DNA from: Bacteroidota bacterium
GTDB lineage: Bacteria; Bacteroidota; Bacteroidia; Bacteroidales; UBA12481
DNA: 35,929 nt
Direction: 5' to 3'
NCBI GenBank assembly: GCA_018669475.1
Contig: JABHCC010000054.1
Location: forward strand, 1 to 35,929
Shown here in pieces: positions 7,708-15,456 of this stretch. The number at the start of each line of letters is the position of its first letter. Within the stretch, counting starts at the first letter, position 1. Both the position numbers and the translations under genes were made by a program. The notes beneath the pieces are model-generated. The model was not told the origin of the DNA. It saw nothing but the letters and a program-made list of their open reading frames with translations, and ran no database searches.

Positions 7708-7773
7708 TAAATTTAATCACTTGAAAAAACTTAAATTTTTAATCTTGTTTTAAGCAGATTGTTGTTTTTTTTC

Positions 7774-7781
7774 TATTTTTG
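7774..7781 (+). promoter_or_regulatory. Candidate -7 element (TATTTTTG) for the PUR/DUF3276 gene
   Basis: TATTTTTG matches TAnnTTTG and lies 26 bases before the ATG at 7808. Several TTG triplets lie upstream, but none is at the exact consensus distance. Confidence 0.45.
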
Positions 7782-7807
7782 GCAACGTATAACCTAAACG
7801 TGAGACC

Positions 7808-8185
7808 ATGCAACGTATGGCGGAATTTGATAAAAAAGAAGGAATTGAACAACAAGATCGTGAGGAGATCTTCTCGAAGGTTGTGAGGGCTGGAAAACGA
7901 ACCTATTTTTTTGATGTGAAAGCTACCAGAAAAGATGACTACTATCTGACTATTACAGAGAGTAAGAAGATTTTCGATAAGGATGGTCGTTTCCATTTTG
8001 AAAAACACAAGTTGTTCTTGTATAAAGAGGATTTTCAAAAGTTTGAAGATGGACTTTATGATGCAATTGAATACATCAGAAAGGTCAAAGGATCATTTGA
8101 GGAAGATGTGAAAGATGAGGTGAAGACCGAATCCAATTCTTCATTCAGTAATGTTGAATTTGAGGATCTTGATGGGGGGAAATAG
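7808..8185 (+). CDS. PUR family nucleic-acid-binding protein (DUF3276)
   Basis: The 125-residue protein has a PUR-alpha-like domain (about 20-95): REEIFSKVVRAGKRTYFFDVK, then DDYYLTITESKKIF, then FHFEKHKLFLYKEDFQKFEDGL. This is the beta-beta-beta-beta-alpha pattern of the bacterial PUR domain, which binds single-stranded DNA or RNA. In Borrelia a relative (BpuR) acts as a nucleic-acid-binding regulator. The last 30 residues are acidic and probably disordered. Translation may start at 7808 or at the second ATG, 7817 (MAEFDKK). The gene stands alone, divergent from nusB and convergent with the outer-membrane protein gene. Confidence 0.88.
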   Translation: MQRMAEFDKKEGIEQQDREEIFSKVVRAGKRTYFFDVKATRKDDYYLTITESKKIFDKDGRFHFEKHKLFLYKEDFQKFEDGLYDAIEYIRKVKGSFEEDVKDEVKTESNSSFSNVEFEDLDGGK

Positions 8186-8216
8186 TTAGCAGTTTCCATG
8201 CGGCTTGAAATGGTCT

Positions 8217-8244
8217 TAGCTTTCAAAAATAAATCAGAAAGCTA
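8217..8244. terminator. Hairpin between convergent genes, possible terminator
   Basis: TAGCTTTC (8217-8224) and GAAAGCTA (8237-8244) form a perfect 8-bp stem with a 12-base A-rich loop. It sits between the ends of the PUR gene and the outer-membrane protein gene. The flanking T or A runs are short, so its strength is uncertain. Confidence 0.4.
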
Positions 8245-8282
8245 TTTCCAGTAATTGTGTGCCCTGATTTTTGAGATCAACA

Positions 8283-9389
8283 CTAGAAGGCCTCACCGTA
8301 ACTAATATACCATCCCGAGCTATTTTTACCCATAGCATAGTCAATTCTAAGGTTAGCTCGGTTTTTCTGATCCAACATTATTCTTAAACCTGCTCCATAG
8401 CTAGGCTTCGGATTTGAAGTAAATAGTTCGTTTAAATTGTTGGCTACATTTCCAAGCCCTGAGAAGACTACTATTCCAAATCGTTTGTAAACCTGGATTC
8501 GTAGTTCAGCCTGAATTGAAAGATACTGACGGTTGCGATATCGGCCATAATAATAAGCTCTCATCTGACGGCTTCCACCCAGCATACCTGTTAAGCGATA
8601 AGAAGGTGTTCCTGTGTTAGCAATTCCATATGCCTGTATAGCCAGAATTTGCTGAGTTCCGAGTTTAAAGTAATGACGATAATCAATCTCGAAACGAGTG
8701 AACTGACTTTTGCTTGAGAGAAAATGGCTGAACAGTGTACTAGTCAATGACAGATATGTTGATTCGGGTACAGGATTTAGTTGATTCTTCCTGCTGTCGT
8801 GAAGGATTCCAATACCAATCCCATGCTCTGAGCCACTCTGATCCTGGAAATCCCAATCTGTTTCAAAAAGGCCATTTTTCACAGTCTGAAGATCAGTGAT
8901 ATATTGAAGTCGATGGACCAAACCACCATACCAGTTTTCATGTATGCGGTAGAAAAGCCGGTTGTCTGTTTCCAATCGGTTTGAATTAATAATTTCGCTG
9001 GCTGTATCAGAACTGGATACCCCGTTTCCAAAATAATACTCAGGATATTTGTAATATGAATTACTGCCGGATGCAATAAGGTTCCCATCAAATAAATATA
9101 AAGAGTGGTCGAGGTCGGCAATAAACTGCTCCTGCAGAGTATAAATAATATCAAAATGAGTAGTTGAAATATTAATTGCTTGTCCAGGTTTGGGATTATA
9201 CGTGCTTATGAGGGCAGCTCCCAGACTCCAGGAAGTTTCAGGCTGGTATGACAGGCTTGGTGAGGGTAAAATAGATAAATTCTCACTTATTCTGAAAGGT
9301 AATAAATCCTGTATTTGAGCATTAACTAATGTTGGAGTTATCAGTAATGTCAAGACTAACAGAGTTTTGAGGTCGGTGTTCTTTATCAT
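8283..9389 (-). CDS. BamA/TamA family outer-membrane beta-barrel protein
   Basis: The 368-residue protein has a signal peptide (MIKNTDLKTLLVLTLLITPTLVNA, cleavage before QIQDLL). It is followed only by alternating amphipathic strands of the bacterial surface antigen (D15) barrel. Signature segments are GIGIGILHDSRKNQLNPVPE, a TRFEIDYRHYFKLG strand, LGGSRQMRAYYYGRYRNRQ and the closing GAGLRIML...ANLRIDYAMG with a C-terminal Phe. No POTRA domains precede the barrel, so this is a short barrel-only relative whose substrate or partner is unknown, not BamA itself. It is divergent from the SUMF1-fusion gene, with 67 bases between the starts. Confidence 0.85.
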   Translation of the reverse strand: MIKNTDLKTLLVLTLLITPTLVNAQIQDLLPFRISENLSILPSPSLSYQPETSWSLGAALISTYNPKPGQAINISTTHFDIIYTLQEQFIADLDHSLYLFDGNLIASGSNSYYKYPEYYFGNGVSSSDTASEIINSNRLETDNRLFYRIHENWYGGLVHRLQYITDLQTVKNGLFETDWDFQDQSGSEHGIGIGILHDSRKNQLNPVPESTYLSLTSTLFSHFLSSKSQFTRFEIDYRHYFKLGTQQILAIQAYGIANTGTPSYRLTGMLGGSRQMRAYYYGRYRNRQYLSIQAELRIQVYKRFGIVVFSGLGNVANNLNELFTSNPKPSYGAGLRIMLDQKNRANLRIDYAMGKNSSGWYISYGEAF

Positions 9390-9456
9390 TGATTATCGTA
9401 AAGGTAGTAATTCTTTTATCACTAAATTTACAGCTCAAACAAGTAAAAGTTTTCTT

Positions 9457-12285
9457 ATGATGCGACTTATTGTATCCATTCTATTGTTGATAATTACTAT
9501 TGAAGCTTGCCGCGGACAGGAATTGTTGGAATTGGAACTAAATGACGAGAGGGGTCTAAGTATTGAAAAATTGATTCTTGATAATCAGCAATATTCTGTG
9601 GTTTCAAGTTCAGTATTTTCATTCAGATTAGGAGAGGATTTGGTCTTTTCTGCTGATATGGAAAAGATCTCGAGAAATGACAGCATTTTTTATCATTACA
9701 AAAATCGAATTGAGGTTCTCTGGGAAAATGATACAGACTTTACTTCGGGTGTTAAAGCTTTGATTACTATACGAAACCTGAGTACGGATACACTTGAGAT
9801 ACACAATCTTGTGCCTTTTGCAGAAACGCCAGATAAGGTTTATATCACCGGCATGGGACGGCATTATTTGTCCCGGACGCATTTGTTCAGACCCGGAATG
9901 GTACCGGTTAATGTGATAGTGCCGGATAATGCATGGAATCTTGGTTTTTCTGAATTAATCGCTGATAATACTCAGGTATATGGATTATTAAGACGTGCAT
10001 CTTCTGGTAATGCCAGAATTGCCAGATTTGAGAATTATCTTAATCCGGGAGGATGGGTGAGCTACAATTTATTTTGTGAGAGCTATTCGGGTCTTTGGCA
10101 GGAAGGATTGAGAAAAGCATTTCAAACCAGATACTTGTATGATTTACCTTCTTTCGATAATACTCTGTATAAAAGAAAGGATCTTGAATGGGCCAGGCAT
10201 ACTTACATTTCTCATTTGCTGTATGGCTGGGATCATCAGTTCTATGAGAGTGAAAAATTGGAGTTTCGCCTGAAAGAGTTTATTGAGCGAGGAAAAAAAT
10301 GGTATGGGGGGGATGACTTCATTGGAATATGGCCTACCTGGCCATCACTTGGTCTTGATCAGCGTAACCAATGGGATTTGTTCAGAGACCTGCCGGGAGG
10401 TTTGGAAAGGTTAAGTGATATTGCTGAAATGAGCCGCTCGTTGGGGGTCCGTTTTTTTATTTGTTATAATCCATGGGATGAAGATACACGTAGCGAAATT
10501 CATACTCTTGGAATGGCTGATCTGATCGACAAGATTGGAGCAGATGGTGTGGTGCTCGATACAAAAGGGAGTTCATCAATTGAATTGCAGCATGCTGCTG
10601 ATAGTGTTAGGGCGGGTGTAATTATGTATAGTGAAGGTATGGCTGTTCCCAAAGATATGCCCGGAATTGTTTCAGGACGTGTTCATAATGCACTTTATTA
10701 TCCGCCAATGCTAAATCTTAACAAACTGATCAAACCTGACTTTGCGATATTCAGAGTAGCAGAGTTGGCCTTTGAGCCAATCCGGAGAGAGTATTCAACT
10801 TCTTTTTTTAATGGATATGGCACCGAACTGAATATTTTTCGTCCGGGCCGACCTGACTGGATTGAGGCAGATTATCGTTTTCTTGGGCAAACAACAAGAA
10901 TACTCAGGGAGCATACTGATTGCTTTGTTCAATATGACTATGAACCCCTAATACCAACTTTATGTGATAATATATGGGTAAATCGTTGGCCTAGAGATAG
11001 CAAGACAATTTATACAGTCTATAGTGTTATTCCTGAGGGTTTTGAGGCGCCATTGTTTGAAGTTCCTGAAAAGAGTGACTATCACTGGGTCGATTTGTGG
11101 AATCATAAAGAACTGTTTCCAGATACAATTGATGGTAAGCCATACATCAGGGTTAGCACTGCGGCATTTCATAAAAAATGGCTTGGGACCAATAATGAGG
11201 GAGCTGTTTCAGCAATAGGACATTTTCCTAAGCTTATTAATTACACCCTATTTGGTGATCAGATGAGCCTGGAGTTTCATAGTGGTGATCTTATAAAAAT
11301 TTGGAAGGGGCAACCCGATTATGAAGAAAAGCCTGTCGAATTAGGGCCTGGAAAACATATACTGAACATGTATGAATTGTTTGGACGCTTTGAAGGAGAT
11401 ATTGTTATTCAGGCTTACTCAAAGGAATTATTAATTGATGAGGTAGTTTACACAATCAAGGCTGGCACTCCCCGATTAGTCAGCGTATCAGATAAAACTG
11501 CCAGAGCTGGAAAAAAGCCAAAAGGAATGGTGGAGGTGCCTGCAGGTATTTTTACCTGGAGTACGTCAAATGGAGATGAGTTTATCGCTTACCCGGTGAA
11601 TCCTTATAATGATCAGATTCAAATGTCAGGGTATTTTATTGACCAGCATCCTGTGACTAACCGTGCATATCATAAGTTTGTTGTTAATTCTGCATATTAT
11701 CCTGCTGATGATGTCAATTATCTAAAGCATTGGATTAATGGCAAGCCTTCACGTGAAGATGCCTTTAAACCAGTTGTATACATCTCATATGAAGATGCAA
11801 GAGCTTATGCGAAATGGGCTGGCAAGCGTTTGCCCACGGAGCTGGAATGGCAGTATGCGGCCCAAACTGAAGATTTGCGACCATGGCCATGGTCATCCGA
11901 GGATACAATTCAGAGAGAAGTGGAATATGTTACCAATACACTTACAGTTTCAAGATTGAAAGGGGTAGGGAGTATATTCTGCAATGCGGGTAACGGGATT
12001 TTAGATCCGGTAGGTAAATATCCTAAAGGATCAAATCCATTGGGAATAGAGGATCTTGTTGGTTCGGTGTGGCAATTAACAAATGACATGTACGATAATG
12101 GCTCGAATCATTTTGTAATCTTGAAGGGGGGTAGCTATTTTAACCCAGGCTCAAGCTGGTGGTACGTACAAGGTGGTCCCAGGCCATTACATTATCGCCA
12201 GATGTTACTACGGGTTTCACGTGGTTTCGAACGGAACGCAACTGTGGGTTTCAGATGTATTAAAGATGCTGAAGTAAAAGATTAA
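9457..12285 (+). CDS. Exported beta-sandwich/TIM-barrel glycosidase-like protein fused to a SUMF1-like domain
   Basis: The start at 9457 gives 943 residues and a signal sequence MMRLIVSILLLIITIEAC; the frame is open back to 9367 but without signal character. Residues about 22-250 look like a beta-sandwich (mutarotase-like). Residues about 285-560 look like a TIM barrel, with GIWPTWPSLGLDQRNQWD and a putative catalytic-type strand end DGVVLD near 363. Residues about 690-940 are a formylglycine-generating-enzyme/SUMF1-like fold: MVEVPAGIF, DQHPVTNRAYHKF, GKRLPTELEWQYAA, DLVGSVWQLTNDMY, LKGGSYF and GFRC. The copper cysteines of true FGEs are absent in the GGSYFNPGSSWWYVQGG stretch. I infer a sugar-active or sugar-binding secreted protein; the substrate is unknown. 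Confidence 0.75.
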   Translation: MMRLIVSILLLIITIEACRGQELLELELNDERGLSIEKLILDNQQYSVVSSSVFSFRLGEDLVFSADMEKISRNDSIFYHYKNRIEVLWENDTDFTSGVKALITIRNLSTDTLEIHNLVPFAETPDKVYITGMGRHYLSRTHLFRPGMVPVNVIVPDNAWNLGFSELIADNTQVYGLLRRASSGNARIARFENYLNPGGWVSYNLFCESYSGLWQEGLRKAFQTRYLYDLPSFDNTLYKRKDLEWARHTYISHLLYGWDHQFYESEKLEFRLKEFIERGKKWYGGDDFIGIWPTWPSLGLDQRNQWDLFRDLPGGLERLSDIAEMSRSLGVRFFICYNPWDEDTRSEIHTLGMADLIDKIGADGVVLDTKGSSSIELQHAADSVRAGVIMYSEGMAVPKDMPGIVSGRVHNALYYPPMLNLNKLIKPDFAIFRVAELAFEPIRREYSTSFFNGYGTELNIFRPGRPDWIEADYRFLGQTTRILREHTDCFVQYDYEPLIPTLCDNIWVNRWPRDSKTIYTVYSVIPEGFEAPLFEVPEKSDYHWVDLWNHKELFPDTIDGKPYIRVSTAAFHKKWLGTNNEGAVSAIGHFPKLINYTLFGDQMSLEFHSGDLIKIWKGQPDYEEKPVELGPGKHILNMYELFGRFEGDIVIQAYSKELLIDEVVYTIKAGTPRLVSVSDKTARAGKKPKGMVEVPAGIFTWSTSNGDEFIAYPVNPYNDQIQMSGYFIDQHPVTNRAYHKFVVNSAYYPADDVNYLKHWINGKPSREDAFKPVVYISYEDARAYAKWAGKRLPTELEWQYAAQTEDLRPWPWSSEDTIQREVEYVTNTLTVSRLKGVGSIFCNAGNGILDPVGKYPKGSNPLGIEDLVGSVWQLTNDMYDNGSNHFVILKGGSYFNPGSSWWYVQGGPRPLHYRQMLLRVSRGFERNATVGFRCIKDAEVKD

Positions 12286-12286
12286 T

Positions 12287-13120
12287 TTAGTCTTTGTAAT
12301 GGAGTCTGCCTCCTTTTCCAGTATTGTCCATCATCCCGATAGCCTTTAGCTTCTCTAGTAATGACGCAGACTCTCCATCTCCTATACCAAGATCATTTTT
12401 GATCATGTCAATCAATTTATGATCAAATTTCGGACGACTTACTTTGCCTAATCCGAATAATTTTTTTTGTATCTGCTCGACATTACCATCTTTAGATGAG
12501 TATTTTGCGAGTTTGGTATTAACTTCTTCGATTGAAATAACTTTTTCGGTTCGTTGCTTTCTGATTTTCACCTCTTTTCTGGGGCGTCCTCTTTTAGCTG
12601 CTTTTTTAGGTTTGTCCTCTTTCTTTGATTTGCCTGGAGCCTTATCTTCAACAGCTGCTTTGTTTTTTGGCGGACGACCTCTCTTCTTAGGGGCTTCTAC
12701 TGTTGGTTCTTCTGTCTTCACTTTCCTTGGCCTGCCTCTGCGGCGTGGCTTCGTAGTTTCTACATCCTCCCCAGGAGATATCACATCAATTAATACTCCC
12801 TGAGATTTAAGAAGCTCAACTGCCTTGGCATATCTTTGTGTTTTTGTGGCAATATAGAATTCAATGGGTTCGTCAGAATCTAAGAATCGTCCCACTGTTA
12901 ATACAATGTGGTTGGTGAGCTGAGAGCTATCAAATCCTAAAGTATTTACCCAGAATAAGTTGTTTCCATATACGGGTAGTTCCCTTATCAGATCCTTTGG
13001 AATTTTAGCATTTGCTGTGTCAGCATAAACATATACCTGGTAGTCATCCTGTATATTTAAAATCCGACTCTTTATTAATTTAAAGTCTTTCGATTCTGTA
13101 AAATAAATTGATATTGCCAT
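12287..13120 (-). CDS. AT-hook protein with conserved N-terminal domain of unknown function
   Basis: The protein has 277 residues and no signal peptide. Residues 1-115 form an alpha/beta domain opening AISIYFTESKDFKLIKSRI, with YADTANAKIP at 32-41 and a later segment PIEFYIATKTQRYAKAVELL. Its order faintly recalls NYN/PIN-like nuclease folds, but I cannot confirm active-site acids. Residues about 123-190 are Lys/Arg/Pro-rich and hold three AT-hook cores, GRP at 129-131, 148-150 and 178-180, each in an RGRPxK context; these bind the minor groove of AT-rich DNA. The C-terminus (about 195-277) is helical. Its stop abuts the convergent SUMF1-fusion stop with one base between. A DNA-associated role is likely, the details unknown. 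Confidence 0.72.
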   Translation of the reverse strand: MAISIYFTESKDFKLIKSRILNIQDDYQVYVYADTANAKIPKDLIRELPVYGNNLFWVNTLGFDSSQLTNHIVLTVGRFLDSDEPIEFYIATKTQRYAKAVELLKSQGVLIDVISPGEDVETTKPRRRGRPRKVKTEEPTVEAPKKRGRPPKNKAAVEDKAPGKSKKEDKPKKAAKRGRPRKEVKIRKQRTEKVISIEEVNTKLAKYSSKDGNVEQIQKKLFGLGKVSRPKFDHKLIDMIKNDLGIGDGESASLLEKLKAIGMMDNTGKGGRLHYKD

Positions 13121-13222
13121 TATTCTGTATTTTATGCTGTTGCTTAACTATTTAATCAAACTAAAAAGTGATGATATTTATTAAGTATATAATAAAAAAC
13201 GCAAAATAATCTGAGAATTACA

Positions 13223-13230
13223 TATTTTTG
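13223..13230 (+). promoter_or_regulatory. Candidate -7 element (TATTTTTG) for the GH63-like gene
   Basis: TATTTTTG matches TAnnTTTG. A transcript start about 7 bases downstream would leave a leader of about 40 bases before the ATG at 13278, but only about 11 before the in-frame ATG at 13248. No -33 TTG is visible at the right spacing. Confidence 0.4.
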
Positions 13231-13277
13231 ATGAATTATTTGATGAAATGGCGAAAATATTGTGTAAAAAAGTAAAA

Positions 13278-15440
13278 ATGAGAGAATTTAGTACGAAAAT
13301 GTTTATTTGGCTCATAATTGTATTGATTCCAATCTTAGTACCAGCCCAGAATTTACTACCTGATGATTCCTATCTGAAAATTAATGCTTCCCCTGACGAT
13401 CCTGTTTATACTACCTATACAGCAGCAATTGCCAGATCACAACTATATGGTGACAAGGGATATAAAATGGACTACTATTCAGATAATGAGCCACTACACT
13501 ATGTTAATGATCAGGCCGGACGGTTATTTACTGTTTGGAAAATCGATAAAGTTGTTGTCAGGAGCATGGGTGAATATGCAAAACAACCCTCAATAATTGC
13601 CAGCTTTTCTGATATGGTCATAATTTCTTACAGCCCGTTTGAAGGAATAGAAGTGGAAGAATTATTCTGGGTTTATTCAAGCGGAGTATGTGTTGTTAGA
13701 CAAACAATAAGAAATACAAGCGATACTGAGCATTTGATTGAGCTGTATCCTATTCTTGAAAGTCAACAATCAGGTCTTGATGTTAAGGAGTATGATCAAG
13801 TAAATAAGGGCTTTGTTATTGAACGTAATGAATCGCTAAAGAGGTTGATATCAAGTATGTATGCAGATAAAGGCTATCCGGAGGAAGTGAGAGATGTTTT
13901 CTCAATTTCTGATAGTAAAAATTATTCTTACGGAAGCTATACAGGTGGAATAAATGATTTCTATAATTACATGAAAACAGATTTCTATGCTGAAGACTAC
14001 AAGAATGATAAATTAAATGGATTAATGGAAGGAGAAGCTGATTTTGTTTCTTTACATGCTCAGCTAAAACTTGCTCCCGGACAAACAGAGACCATACAGT
14101 TTACACGAGGAATACAGAATATTGATGACAAACCTGCGGTATTGTGGGATGAAATAAAGTCAGTTAACGAGAACAGTATTACTGAAGGGATCAATTTTAA
14201 TCTCGATTTATTTAGCAGTATTCCTGAAATTGATTTTCCTGACGAGAAACTAAAAATGATTTATCTGAGTGCTTTTAATCTTGCCAGAGGATGTATGCTG
14301 CCTCCTTCAGGAGAAGCCAAACATGATTATTATGTTTTTTCACGAGAGCCAACCTGGGGATGGGGGCACGGGCATCAGGTTTTGCACGAATCTCTTAGTA
14401 TGCTGGCATATGTATATCTCGATCCTGTTTCTGCCCAGGGTTCTCAAAGAATTTATATGGATCAGCAAGCCAATGATGGTTTGATTGCGTACCGGCATGG
14501 TCCGAGAGGTGCACAAACTTATCCGCATAAAGATCGTCCTACAACTTCAGCCCCATTTTACAGCTGGATTAATCTGGAAGTTTATCAGGTAAGTAAGGAT
14601 TATTCTTTCCTGTCGGATGCATACTCTAGCGGAGTTCAGTATATGAACTGGCTGAAAAAGGAGAGGGATTTGGATCAGGATGGAACCTTTGAGTGGGGGC
14701 CATATGGTATAATAGAAAATGTAAGAGATTGGTATAATGCTGTTTTCCAGGTTTCTGAAGATCGTTTTCTTGATGTTGATAAGGAAGATATATCTGATGA
14801 GCTAGAGTGTCTTGATCTGAGCCTGATGGTTTGTAAAGAAATGCGGTCTTTGTCGAAGATGGCTGAGTATCTTGATAAAAAGAAAGAAGCCAGGCGTTGG
14901 CAAAAGGAAGCTGAGAAACTTGCAGATCTGATCAATGAGCGAATGTGGGATGAGGATAGTGGATTTTATTACTCAATTAACATGAAAGACCACAGTTTCC
15001 AGTTTATGACACGTGATTTACGTCGGCAGGAAATCATTGGTTTCCTTCCTCTATGGGCTGGTGCCTGCACAGCGGAGAGGGCTGAGCAGCTGGTTGATGT
15101 ATTAACTGACAGCACAAAATTCTGGAGAAAATATGGAATTCCTACACTCGCAGCAGACGATGAGTGGTATAGCCCACATGTAGACTATTGCTGTAAATGG
15201 AATGGTCCGGTTTGGTTGCTTTGGAATTACATGGTATATGATGGTCTCATTAATTACGGATATGAGGAAGTGGCAGAGCAGCTGGCTGAGAAAATGATTA
15301 AAGCAGTTGAAGTGCAGCTTAGAAAGAATCATAATTTCTGGGAATCATACAGCCCTGATTATTCGGTGCTTAACAGTCCGAGTAATTATATTTGGGATTC
15401 AATTATGGCAAAGCTGTTAATAGATGTTTATGGTCAATAA
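13278..15440 (+). CDS. Exported GH63-like (MGH1-type) glycoside hydrolase
   Basis: From the ATG at 13278 the protein has 720 residues and a signal peptide (MREFSTKMFIWLIIVLIPILVPAQ when read in two halves); an in-frame ATG at 13248 would add ten residues. A beta-sandwich fills about 30-320. An (alpha/alpha)6 barrel follows: REPTWGWGHGHQVLHESLSM, EWGPYGIIENVRDWYNAVF (Asp about 484), RMWDEDSGFYY, GFLPLWAG, KWNGPVWLLWNYMVYDGL and FWESYSPDYS (Glu about 689). This order is that of the GH63/GH37 clan (glucosidases, trehalase-like and mannosylglycerate hydrolases). D484 and E689 are my candidates for general acid and base. The specificity is not readable from sequence. It is convergent with the three-LamG protein gene. 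Confidence 0.78.
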   Translation: MREFSTKMFIWLIIVLIPILVPAQNLLPDDSYLKINASPDDPVYTTYTAAIARSQLYGDKGYKMDYYSDNEPLHYVNDQAGRLFTVWKIDKVVVRSMGEYAKQPSIIASFSDMVIISYSPFEGIEVEELFWVYSSGVCVVRQTIRNTSDTEHLIELYPILESQQSGLDVKEYDQVNKGFVIERNESLKRLISSMYADKGYPEEVRDVFSISDSKNYSYGSYTGGINDFYNYMKTDFYAEDYKNDKLNGLMEGEADFVSLHAQLKLAPGQTETIQFTRGIQNIDDKPAVLWDEIKSVNENSITEGINFNLDLFSSIPEIDFPDEKLKMIYLSAFNLARGCMLPPSGEAKHDYYVFSREPTWGWGHGHQVLHESLSMLAYVYLDPVSAQGSQRIYMDQQANDGLIAYRHGPRGAQTYPHKDRPTTSAPFYSWINLEVYQVSKDYSFLSDAYSSGVQYMNWLKKERDLDQDGTFEWGPYGIIENVRDWYNAVFQVSEDRFLDVDKEDISDELECLDLSLMVCKEMRSLSKMAEYLDKKKEARRWQKEAEKLADLINERMWDEDSGFYYSINMKDHSFQFMTRDLRRQEIIGFLPLWAGACTAERAEQLVDVLTDSTKFWRKYGIPTLAADDEWYSPHVDYCCKWNGPVWLLWNYMVYDGLINYGYEEVAEQLAEKMIKAVEVQLRKNHNFWESYSPDYSVLNSPSNYIWDSIMAKLLIDVYGQ

Positions 15441-15456
15441 TCACCTACTTACCGTT

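Noticed and set aside
9457-12285. Sulfatase-maturing formylglycine-generating enzyme
   Set aside because: The two copper-binding cysteines of FGE are missing and no sulfatase gene lies nearby.
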